Positions 38,188 through 48,390 of a stretch of DNA of 64,000 nt are shown here, piece after piece. A program made the translations under genes and the position numbers. The stretch's first letter is position 1. Every line of letters begins with the position of its first letter. Under the pieces are notes generated by a model, which was given only the letters and a program-made list of their open reading frames with translations, had not been told where the DNA came from and searched no databases. Source of the DNA: Hybos culiciformis (taxonomy: Eukaryota; Arthropoda; Insecta; Diptera; Hybotidae); contig OZ023273.1 of the NCBI GenBank assembly GCA_964007475.1, forward strand, positions 116,049,812 to 116,113,811, written 5' to 3'.

Positions 38188-38858
38188 TATTAGATAATTG
38201 TCGATATTGTTATCGAAAAATTTATTTAGTTAAATTGAATTTTGCATTTTCAAGTTCATAATTCAACAGTAAACTAAAGATCGAATTGAAACTTATAAAT
38301 GAAAATTATACTATACATTTAGTTTATTCAAACCAAAATTTTATTTAATTCTTTTATATCTCGTCCCTCAAATGGTATTAAAAAATTATAAATTTTTGAT
38401 CAAAAAGAATTTAGATTTTTTTTTTAAAACCGATTACGATGATTTTTAGGAATAAAATCTTCACGTATTAAAAAAGTTTTTATTTATAGGTTTTTTCTTT
38501 TAAAATAAAAATTGAATTTTTTAAAATTTTTAAAATGAAAATCTGAATCTTTTTCGACAAGAGAAACTCCTTAAAATTAAATGCCATAAAAATTTATAAT
38601 AACGAAATTGCTCCACTTAACTGGATTGTCTTCTAGAAATCAGCAAAAAAAAAAAAAATAAAGAATGTGTACAAAAACTTTTCAATATCCTTCTTTTTAT
38701 ACTTATTGGAGGAAAAAATCAAAAATCTTTATTAACCAATAAACAATTTCAAAGATGTGATTTTGCTGATTTTTCTTTCACAATCTAGTATATAATATAA
38801 TATTCTGGTTTACAAAGATTTCATAGATTCTGGATAGAGAAAGGCAAAGTTAAGTGCA

Positions 38859-39296
38859 TTAATTAACTTTTAAAAAAATAAACATACCGTTGTTAAATAA
38901 GAACACAAATTTTAATGGAAATTTGGCAAAAAATCTGAAGAACTTTCTTATAGAACATCTATATTCCAATTCACTTACAATATCGTCAACTAATCTTTGA
39001 ATAAAACAATATATATACATTTGGGTGTGCAATATTATTTCCGACGGTCTGTGGACAATACAAGAGTTTTCTAAGAGTATTTGAAAACAAAAAAATTGAT
39101 AATTAGGTGTGTATAAGCTATTAATTAAATTCTTAACTACAGTATCAAGCTGGACCTTTCTTTCGAGACATTTTTTAATTTTATACATCCAAACAAACAT
39201 GGATATAAAATTGTTATCAGGGATATAAAATGATAAAATAACTATACAGTATATTTTTTTATACGTCTGTACTCTATAGCGAAAAAAAAAACACAA
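38859..39296 (-). other. Unexplained 145-codon open frame in intron 4
   Basis: This is the longest open frame outside the recognised exons, and the frame stays open further upstream to about 39355. It has no ATG at its 5' end (the first ATG is 33 codons in), no domain I recognise, and an AT-driven residue content (Phe, Ile, Lys, Tyr). Pieces such as IQRLVDDIVSELEYRCSIRK are less biased. It may be chance, a decayed transposon frame, or an unrecognised exon. I give it no function. Confidence 0.2.
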
Positions 39297-40066
39297 TCCT
39301 TGAAATTTACATACATAGGAATTCTCTTTTTGTTTAAAACAAATATTATTATTATTTCATTCATTCAAAAACAAGGACTTTTGGTCTCTTATGGTTATGA
39401 ATTAAAAATACAAAAAAAAAATGAAAAACAATAAAAAAAAATATTTAGGGTTCGAAAGGATCTTTTACGTTTAGGGGATTTTAAAATGTGGCTATTGTCA
39501 AGTGCAATTCATATTATTTTCAATGTAAATCTCCTGTTAGGGGTAGAATCATGAATACTAATAGAATTCAAAGACATTTCATAAGTGTCATTTTTCTTTT
39601 TTCTAATATTTCTTTTAAAATTCCGTAACTGCTATGTAAAAATATGTAAAAAATCGACAACCTTAAAGTACTTCAATCGGCAAGAAAGAAATGCAAATGG
39701 AGTATTGTAGTATAATACCATATTGGCTAATGATTTAAACGAAGAACAATTGCTTTAATTTTAACTCATATCTTGATTCCTATACTTAAATATAAACCAC
39801 AAATTCAAAAGAAAATTTTGTAAACCATTTATTATAAATGGTATAAAATATAGACATTGTAGAATATCTGGTTCCTATTTGAAATCAAAATTCTTTATAA
39901 CTTTTATATATATATAGGTATCTAGTAAAGATGTGTAAAACGATTCGATTTGATTTCAGCAACGGCTTTAATAACTTAGAGAACTTTTTCATAAGGAAAC
40001 AGATTCTAATTTGAGTTATTGATAACCTTATCTAAGGAAAATTCAATAAGTTTATACCATTTGAAG

Positions 40067-40845
40067 GGCACTACGAAATAATTTATACGGACATAATTTA
40101 TACGAGAAAAACGACATTGTTCATACGATCAATAATGTCGTTTGAAAGCGACATTATTTATACAAAAAAAAAAACGACATTATTCATACGATAAATAATG
40201 TCGTTTTTTTTTTGTATAAATAATGTCGCTTTTAAAACGACATTATTTATCGTATGAATAATGTCGTTTTTTTATCGTATGAATAACGTCATTTTTAAAA
40301 CGACACTATTTATCGTATGCGAGTAAAAAAAAAAAATATTAGTGAGGTAGACACACGAGAAGGGGGGGCAGCAGGGCGGCGGGCGGGCGGTTGGTCAGTG
40401 GGATTTGCGGCGCCGCAAATCCCACTGACCAACCGCCCGTCCGCCGCCCGTCCGCCGCCCTGCTGCCCCCCTTCCCCTTTTGCTTAGAACACAATATTCG
40501 CGGTTATGTCAGTTCACCTACATTTTGTACGGCCAACATTCGTTTTTACTCACATACGATAAATAGTGTCGTTTTAAAAATGACATTATTCATACGATCA
40601 AAAAACGACTTTATTCATGTAGAAATAATGTCGTTTAGAAACGACATTATTTATACGAAAAAAAAAAGACTTTATTCATATGATAAATAATGGCGTTTTA
40701 AAAGCGACATTATTTATACGAAAAAAAAACGACTTTATTCATATATAAATTATGACGTGCCTGAAAGCGACATAATTCATTTGTGTGGTATGAATAATGT
40801 CGTTTTTTCGTATAAATTATGTCCGTATAAATTATTTCGGGACCC
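40067..40845. mobile_element. Foldback-like DNA transposon with GC-rich central palindrome and 10-bp target duplication
   Basis: The ends share the inverted sequence CGAAATAATTTATACGGACA and continue inward as arrays of CGACATTATT(T/C)ATACGA-type units in both orientations. The centre (about 40358-40476) is a strongly GC-rich palindrome around GCGGCGCCGC at 40411/40412. Direct repeats CCATTTGAAG flank it at 40057-40066 and 40846-40855. Long subrepeated inverted arms plus a 9-10 bp duplication fit foldback/MULE-type elements; that class is an inference. No transposase is present: the 99-codon frame at 40391-40690 is a product of the repeats. Confidence 0.85.
40358..40476. repeat. GC-rich palindrome at the foldback centre
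   Basis: The core arms GGTTGGTCAGTGGGATTTGC and their complement are perfect, and outer GC-rich arms (GCAGCAGGGCGGCG) also pair. The right arm has one extra 11-bp unit (about GACGGGCGGCG). It is the only strongly GC-rich patch in the window. Confidence 0.9.
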
Positions 40846-43800
40846 CCATTTGAAGCAAAAAAAAAAATTTAGTTAATTTCAAGCGCAAATTAAGTTAATA
40901 CTTAATCCCAATTCCATTTTCAAATGATCAATTATTTTTATTCTCTAATATAATTTCAAATAATTCTTGAATACGGTAATTGCAACTTATTAAAACTGAG
41001 TATTTTTAATATTGTCTAAATTTCTTTGGTTTGTGGCTGTAAATCATATCCTTTTGCCAGACCAAACAGAGAGTAAAAAAAAAATGAAAGTTATTAAATA
41101 TAAAAAAAATTTCAAGGAAAAAGGAAAAAGTCCTTTAAAAGAAAAAAAAAAGAAAAATTTCAAGATACATATAAATTCTTGTAGCTTGTACAACAAATGA
41201 AAAGAAATTTTCCGTGACAATATTTTGTCTGGATTTTTGTACTTTTTGTTATTAAATTTTTTTTTTTCATTTTAACACTGCATTTTTAAATAATATTTTA
41301 TTTCTCACATATATTTTAAAAAGAAAATGCATTTTTAAACAGAAAAAAAAAATGTTTCTACAAAAAGGTGAACTTTGAACCATGTCCGTAAAGAATTTTT
41401 AACGTTAAACAAATGTCTTGTACAAAACCTTCGGTAATGTTTTTTAATAAATTTTAAGGATAATAATGTACGTGCCATTAAAATTGAAAATTAATTTCCA
41501 AAAAAAGAAAATAAAAAAAATTTACCAAGGTTGGAGATTTTCTGACAAAATTTTACAAATTTTATAATTTTTACATAGCAAATTTTGTATACAAGAACAT
41601 GATGATTAAATTATTATTTTAAAGGATTTTAAATAAGATTATAGACTTGTTGAATTTTTATTGTATTAAATATAAAATTTATTACTTTTTTTATGGCAGA
41701 GATGAATTTTCAAATAATTCATTTTTAATTTAAATATATTTATTTCGAACAAATAATATTAATTTATTCTGTAATTTGTTTAGACTTTATAAATGAAGAC
41801 TGTATGAGCTTATACATAATTATATGAAATTCGTTATTTGAAAACAAGTTGGTTTTTATATGAAACTTAGGGCTTTGTCCGTGGACTGTTAAAGAAAAAT
41901 TCAGGTAAGCACTACTTATTCTCCCAAAACTTTAAATTCTGTACTTTCTGTTGATTTGAAGAAATTTCAAAAGGAAATCGAACTTTGAACATATTTGTTA
42001 TTATCTTATACCACAATTTTTTAACATAGTTTTGATTGGACTTGTGAACTAAAAATGTTGCGTATAAATTTATTTTTGAAAATTAGAAAATATATTTGGA
42101 GCTTAAAAATTATTTTTCATTCATTAGCCTGCTTGAATTTTTTTAAAGCTATACTAGAAATTAGCCTTAAATGAACCAAGAATGCAAAATTTCCGTATCG
42201 TATAATTGTTGAAATTCAAAACTGTATAATTTTACTTAAATAATGTTCTCGTCAAAATATTTAATAATTTTTAGAGCTTATTGTCACGTTCTATAAATCA
42301 TTTGCATTTATAAATTTTCTTTTTCTTTTAAAAGTTTAAATAAATAAAAAAAAACGATAAAAAATTTCCATATTACTGCGATAAGTGACATATTGAAATT
42401 TTCTTTTTTATTTTTTTATTTTTGAATCGTTTTTACTTCCTTATTGATTTAGTTTTCCGCATATTTTTATGAAAATTTTTGTATAATCTTTTTATCATTT
42501 TCCTCTTTTCGGTAGATAAAAAAAAACAGCAGAAGAAGAAAACTTAATAATAATCATGTGTTCCTATTAAAATTTACACATACAAGAGCCCTTTTTTTTT
42601 TATTTATCAACCGCACGAAACAATGGCAATTCAGTTAAAATTTATTTTCCCTTTAGGATATTTTTCATGTTAATATTTTTCATTTATTGTTAAGAAGACA
42701 CACATAAGCTGTTGACTTCAAATTATGACAATGGTACTCTTTTCTTTTTGCTTTGATTTATATGAATTGAATTTGATAGGAACTTTCTGTAATCTCTGTG
42801 TGGAGATAAAAACGCAATTTAACTTCCTTTTTTTTTAAAATTCTACATACATTTATATAATAAAATAATTTATGTGGTTTCGTTATCTCAGTATCAGTAG
42901 CTTCATATTTACATTTCAATTTTGTTGAAATAAAAAATTCGTTAGGAATTTGCAGAAATTTAGCGAAAGTATTTTTGAACATTAGTAATTAATTTTTTTT
43001 CAAACAAATTATTTGTTAGAAAGCTCGTCGGAAAAAGGCTCCATTGCTGACTGAAGTCCTAATTCTCAATTAAATTCTATGCACCATTTAAATATAAATT
43101 ATGTCTATTCTACAAAATTTTAGAAATAAAATATTCTAGTTTTACCCTATTTTATATAAAACTATTATTTTATTTAATAAAATTTTAATAAAAAAGGATC
43201 AAAAAAGTCTGTACACCACATTGAATTAATTTTTCAGATCAACGTGATGATTAAAATTTATATGAAAAATTGGGAAAATTCAGTTTAAAGAATTAAGGAA
43301 TTTCGTGAATATTTAAATATAAGAAAATTTATAATTGGAAACTTTAGGTATTTCTTAAGTTAATTTGACAAATTAATTATCACAACCACAATTCAATATT
43401 AAAAATAATAAAATTAGTTAAAATTTTACCATCAAGAAATTTTTAATTTTGTATTGTATGATTTGTATGTATTGTATGGATTTTAACATGTAAAGGTACA
43501 ATGCTAATCCTTTTCGCTGAATTTTTAATTTATAGAATTTCCTTAAGTAACGATCTTAATAAGACCCTAAAACGTTGACATAACCAAAAAGTAACTCTTA
43601 GTATTAATAATATTATCTATACTTTCGGTACTTTATTTAGATTTGATTTCATTTTGGCATTTCAACATCTTCGACTTAAAGTACTTAAAGCAAATATAAT
43701 TTTTATTCCTTTTCAGATTCAGACAGGAAAAAATTCTTAAGTATTTTTTAATTGAAAGATTACAAAGAATAATTACATTTCCATTTTTTTTTTTGTAAAA

Positions 43801-45067
43801 AATTTGGAATAATAGGATAATATTTTAACTATCATTACAACTCTATAATCCATATATATAATTTTGATAGGATTAGAATTTGAAATATTATAGTTCTTAT
43901 GTACCTATGTATACTTAATTTTTTTTGTGTTATACATTCAACAATAGAAAAATAATTCGTAATTGAAATTGGAATTTTGTGTACAAAAGGGATTTTCTGA
44001 TTTAATTTTTTATGTTTTTTAACTGAAAACGAAAAATATTTCTAGCTAAACAGGATTTAAACTTAAATTGAAACTTTGGAGGGTGTAAAATTATTGAAAG
44101 CTGATTGTTTTGATTATTTGAAATTCTGTTTAAGCTTTTAAATCAAACAAGTTCGTTTTTCATTTATATCATGTAAATGTTTCTTTATTTATTTATCAAG
44201 CTCAGTTTAAATGCAGAATAATAAAAAATTTACAATAATTTTATTAAAATTCAATGAATATGTATTTCCATTTCTAATATTAATATTATACAGTACAAAT
44301 TTAGCAAAAAAGAATTTTTCCAAATATTGATACGATATTACTATACAAATTTGTTCTCATTTAATACAAAGAAAGTCGACCAGGATTTTGATCTCTTTAA
44401 TAAATAACACCTTCTCAAATAACTCCATTGCATCTTTTAAAAGAATAAAGATATTTTATATGTGTACAGCCAAACCATGACATAAAAAGCCTGTAGGTTA
44501 GTGACTTCATATGAAAAATTCTCTTACGTTCGTTAATTTGAATATTATATCTTTCAATTTTTTTATTTCGTTATCAAAATAATTATTCTTGCAGTAAAAA
44601 ATTTATCATTTAATGTTAAAATTAAAATGTTATTATTTTCAAAGTATATTATTTATTTGTCATATTACATTTTATGTTCAAATCTCCTGCCTAAATAATT
44701 TTTTTTTTACTTCATTATCAATACATAACATAATGACAGTTTCCCACATAATATTTTGTTTTGTACAGTTCATTTTCAAATTATTATCAAGTCACATCAC
44801 AAAGAGAAAAATAAAATTCTCAAAGAACAAGAATAATAAAAAAAAAAAAATTAATTTACGAAAAACATTTCGAAAGGGTAACCCAAAAATAAATAATCCC
44901 TAAACAATTTGAATTTATTACGCATTAATCAGACATTCAAAAATATTATATTTAAATGAATCATTCAAAATTCCACTGAAAAAGATGAAATGTGAGTCAT
45001 TCACCCATAAAAAAATCATTAGTATTAACAAAACTAATGTACACTTTATTAAATAAATTCGACTTAC

Positions 45068-46513
45068 CTTTCTTCAATTGTTGTCGGTAGTTGACTTCTT
45101 GCTCTCATCAAATTTAAGAAGTGCTTACCATGATGTATTCCACTACTTCCTTCCGACAAATAACCATTGTCAATATCATTACTATATCTCTGTTGAGTGG
45201 TTCTTCTCAACGCATCGCCGTCACTCATATAACCTTGTCCAATATCAGATTCACAAAAATCAGCTACTAAATTTTGTCCACTACGTGAACCACGGGTTGG
45301 AAGTGTAACATGACTATTGTAACCACGCAATAATGGTCTCATAGGCAGAACATTAACAGGTTTTTCCTCTTCATAAATAGTGCCTACTATTTTATTTGGT
45401 ACTGTATTAAATTTATTACCTCGACCAAGAGTTAAAATCATAGCCGGATCACGGAATTCAAGTTTACGACTAATTGGTAATGAGCTTTTGTTTGGCGATG
45501 TTATAGGGACTCGATTGGTATTGGCTAAAAATTCTTGATGTTGTTTTAACTGAAGCTGATGAGCACGATAAATAACTGGAGGCTCATTTAATTGTGATAT
45601 GTTATTATTTAAAATATTCGACAGCCCTGCATTCATAATTGGATTAACGATATGAGTTTTAAGTTCTTGTTGATTTAATTGGTTGTGATAATGTTGATCA
45701 TTTATTCCTCTAAATTCTGCGGATATGTGATCTCTTGATATGTCTGCGGATTTTTCCAATTTAAGTTCATCTGAAGATTTCTCCTTTTGCTGCTTATCAG
45801 TTGTACTCGATAATTTGGTTGTACCTTTAACAGCTGCCATTGGCTTAGGAATTCCAGTACCTGTTGTAGTTGTGAGTAACGAAGCTTTACTTGGAGGAAT
45901 GACTAAACTTGTTTTTGATTCAGATTTTGTACTATTTAAAGATTGTTTGGAAGACGATTTGGCTCTTTGTTCTGCCATTTTGGGATTTGCATTTGGTTTT
46001 TGAGCTTTTGTTTTATTATCATTTGGTTCAACTTGTGTTTGTTGTCGAGCTGGACTTTTTTCTTTCTTAGCATTATCCTTTCTACTCAATGTATCCTTGG
46101 ATCCTGGTTTTGAAAATAATTTTGATTGTTTAATATTGGAAGATTTGGCACTAGTTTGTTGGTCCTTTTGAGCAGTACGATTGGCAGTGTTGTTTCCTAA
46201 TTGTGGTAGTCTAATTTGTGATGAATGACCATCATTTAAGCTAAGTGAGGAATCACTTCTTTCACTGCGAGCAGACGAAAAACCACTACTAGAACTTGTG
46301 CGCTTTGAAATTTGTGACGATTTAGTGGATGGTGCTGATGATTTTTCTTTATTGAACAGTTTCAATTTATCCAACATTGAATGTTTGGTTGGAACAACTG
46401 TTATAGCTGGTGGAGGTATTGAACTGATTTGATGTTGTGGTGAAGAACCATTTTGTTGATGAACAGGACTACTGTAAGGACTGGGTGGAATTTTACTAGA
46501 TGTTTGTCGAATT
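45068..46513 (-). CDS. sick: sickie/NAV-family protein, large coding exon 4 (residues 112-593 plus 2 nt)
   Basis: This 1446-nt exon encodes 481 full codons and is the strongest evidence for the gene. It runs from acceptor TTTTTTAG|AATTCG to donor GAAAG|GTAAGT, both phase 2. The product is disordered and rich in Ser, Lys, Gln and Asn. Landmarks: SKIP at residues 118-121, SSIP at 142-145 and TGIPKP at 331-336 match the S/TxIP motif by which navigators and other plus-end-tracking proteins bind EB1. MLDKLKLFNKEK starts at residue 158 and a Lys-rich Ser segment follows. QGYMSDGDALR lies at 538-548 and NGYLSEG at 561-567; paired GY(M/L)(S/T)(D/E)G motifs are typical of NAV proteins. The high Lys/Ser content fits microtubule binding. 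The upstream codons from 46513 to 46378 are coding too, so the ATG at 46377 is internal and not the main start. Confidence 0.93.
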
Positions 46514-46756
46514 CTAAAAAATAAAAATTAAAGAAAAATAAACATATATATTGTATAATACTCCAGTAGCAGCATTTCAGTCTATAATATACAAATGAAT
46601 AGATTTTTTTTCAATGTTTAAGCACTCTTTAAATATAATAAATCAGACTGCCTTTTGATGGCATATTTTCCTTTTTACTATAAAAACATTGTCCACTGTC
46701 AATATGTTTCCTTTCCAAAAAAAAAAGAAGAGAAACAAAATATTTACAACTCTTAC
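46514..46756 (-). other. Intron 3 (243 bp) of the sickie/NAV gene
   Basis: It runs from TGG|GTAAGA to TTTTTTAG, phase 2 on both sides. No further feature is visible in it. Confidence 0.85.
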
Positions 46757-46877
46757 CCATTATTATTAGTGTTATTTCCTTTTTGTCCTGTGTTGTTGAC
46801 ATTTGTTGGACTTCCTGGTCTGCCATTCAACAATTCGCTCCCACCACTATTTCCAGTTTTTCCAAGACCTGGTATAG
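46757..46877 (-). CDS. sick: sickie/NAV-family protein, coding exon 3 (residues 72-111 plus 2 nt)
   Basis: This 121-nt exon is entered in phase 1 and left in phase 2 through TGG|GTAAGA. It encodes SIPGLGKTGNSGGSELLNGR, then PGSPTNVNNTGQKGNNTNNN: a Gly/Asn/Ser-rich linker with no known domain. The acceptor I use is ACATAATAG|CTATACC. A second AG nine bases further in (CTATACCAG|GTCTTGG) would also keep the frame, replace Ser72 with Cys and drop three residues (IPG), so alternative acceptor use is possible. Neither acceptor has a strong pyrimidine tract. Only 243 bp separate this exon from the large next exon. Confidence rests on frame continuity at both ends and on composition. Confidence 0.78.
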
Positions 46878-48259
46878 CTATTATGTATAAATTAAAATTT
46901 ATTATCATTATTATTTAAAATTTATAATCAAAAAATCCAATGAGATGGAAAATAGGATATGAATGTGCAACATTTGCTTAAATACATAATTTGGTACATA
47001 GAATGTGAATTATAAAAGTTATTTTAAACTATAAAAACCAAATATCTTTATAAATTGGTCCTATTTGACCAATAATCTTTAAATTTTAAACAATATTCAC
47101 AAAATTTATTGGGAAATTATTATCGTTTTATTTTTAACATTAATAAAAAGTTTTTGTTTAGTCTTTTTGAATTTGTCAGGTCAGCTAATCATAGAAAAAG
47201 AACTTTACTTTGCAAAGAAAGTTTTCAATAATGATTTAAATTATTAATAAAATAATATTTGTCATGCTTCTTATGCACATTATATATAATATAAATTTGA
47301 AAAGAACAAATGGATATTTATAATAAATATCATGAAACAATTCTATAGACGTGATTTAACTATAAGCCAATGTGGTCCATTGACTTTCCGTATGTTATTG
47401 TCGGAAAAAATGGCCAAGAAGAAATTGAAAAGAAGTACGAGTTTTTCTAGACCTAGACGTTTGTATTCCTTGATGTAATATTTAGTGTATAGGTACATAA
47501 ATATATGTAATGAACACAATTACTCAAGTTTATTATGACTGAAATTATTACCATTATATTTAAAAATGTTTTAAATAATAATAATAATAATAATAATATA
47601 TAAAAGAATCATTAATCATAAAAATGGAAAACCTTTTTATTTGCGTATTCTAAGCACGAAAAGTATATGTTTGAACAAATTTAGTTAATTGTATAATAAT
47701 GCAGAACAGATCGATTGTATATTACTTCCAACTGACGACTGAAAAAATAGACTACTGAAGGTCAATGTTTAGTTCAAAACTTTTTAGGCTCCAACCAAAT
47801 AAATAAGATTAAACGCAAACTCTATAACTAACGATAAAAATTAATTCTAATGAATCATAGATAACAAAAGGACATGACATCTAAAAATAAAAAAACGATC
47901 AGCACCACAATACCGCAATATAATATTACGCAATATAATATTACAGCTTGTGATGCTTTAAATAAACTTGATAGAGAATGAATAGATTGTGGTTTCACAA
48001 TCATCACTTGGTCAATAAATGCTAAACAACTTTTCTCTACAATTTGTAATGGAACAGCGATTGAATAATATCTTACAAGAAATTTTCAATAAAGTACAAA
48101 TTTGTTTTGGGGTTCTTTTAAAATGGATAATGGATATGAGTTAATAATTTTTACATTTATTGTCTAGATTTTATTTTCATCTATATATTATGCATAGCAT
48201 ACACATCGTAAATGAGAGAAAAATTTATTGCAAATAAAATTTATTTCAGTTTTACTTAC
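46878..48259 (-). other. Intron 2 (about 1.4 kb) of the sickie/NAV gene
   Basis: This AT-rich intron is phase 1. It contains an AAT microsatellite (47573-47598) and a perfect tandem pair of CGCAATATAATATTA (47914-47943). No coding or RNA feature was recognised. Confidence 0.8.
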
Positions 48260-48390
48260 ATGGAACATGATTTGGTGTTGGTGGCAGTGGTCTTACTTTA
48301 TCTGTTGGGCATCTGCGTTGAACCAATACCGTCGCCGGAATAGGTATGGCTGTTCCACCATTAGTTTTCGAGTACGGAACAGGAATTTGT
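48260..48390 (-). CDS. sick: sickie/NAV-family protein, coding exon 2 (residues 28-71)
   Basis: This 131-nt internal exon is entered in phase 2 and left in phase 1. The acceptor is a pyrimidine tract ending ATTTCAG and the donor is CCAT|GTAAGT, close to consensus. It encodes a proline-rich basic segment beginning RQIPVPYSKTNGGTAIPIPA and ending RPLPPTPNHVP. The frame is open only when entered from the ATG exon at 59839-59921 and leads without a shift into the exon at 46757-46877. PxxP-type stretches (RPLPPTP) could bind SH3 domains, in line with the actin/Rac signalling role reported for sickie, but that is inference. No folded domain is visible; this is the disordered N-terminal region of the family. 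Confidence 0.82.

Larger units (their letters stand above)
6877..45067 (-). other. Giant intron 4 (about 38.2 kb) of the sickie/NAV gene
   Basis: This intron separates the large exon 4 from the Gln-rich exon 5. Both flanking sites are strong (AAAG|GTAAGT and TTTTTTTTTTACAG) and phases match (2/2), so no exon between them is needed. I saw no convincing internal exon, though a small alternative exon cannot be excluded. Contents: a short stem-loop near 8107-8132, the 219-bp MITE at 9956-10174, an ATT microsatellite at 11931-11956, MITE copies at 13165-13704 and 37107-38187, minisatellites at 13885-13918 and 17920-17987, a mariner relic at 31043-31250, a TIR element at 31320-31726, a long hairpin at 35037-35660, a foldback element at 40067-40845, and an unexplained open frame at 38859-39296. 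The remainder is plain AT-rich DNA. Confidence 0.8.

Noticed and set aside
40391..40690. 99-codon plus-strand open frame starting MVSGICGAANPTDQ
   Set aside because: It lies wholly inside the foldback element and is made from the GC-rich palindrome and its repeat units; no protein signature.
45740..46003. Plus-strand open frame of 87 codons (and another at 45078-45308)
   Set aside because: Antisense shadows of coding exon 4.
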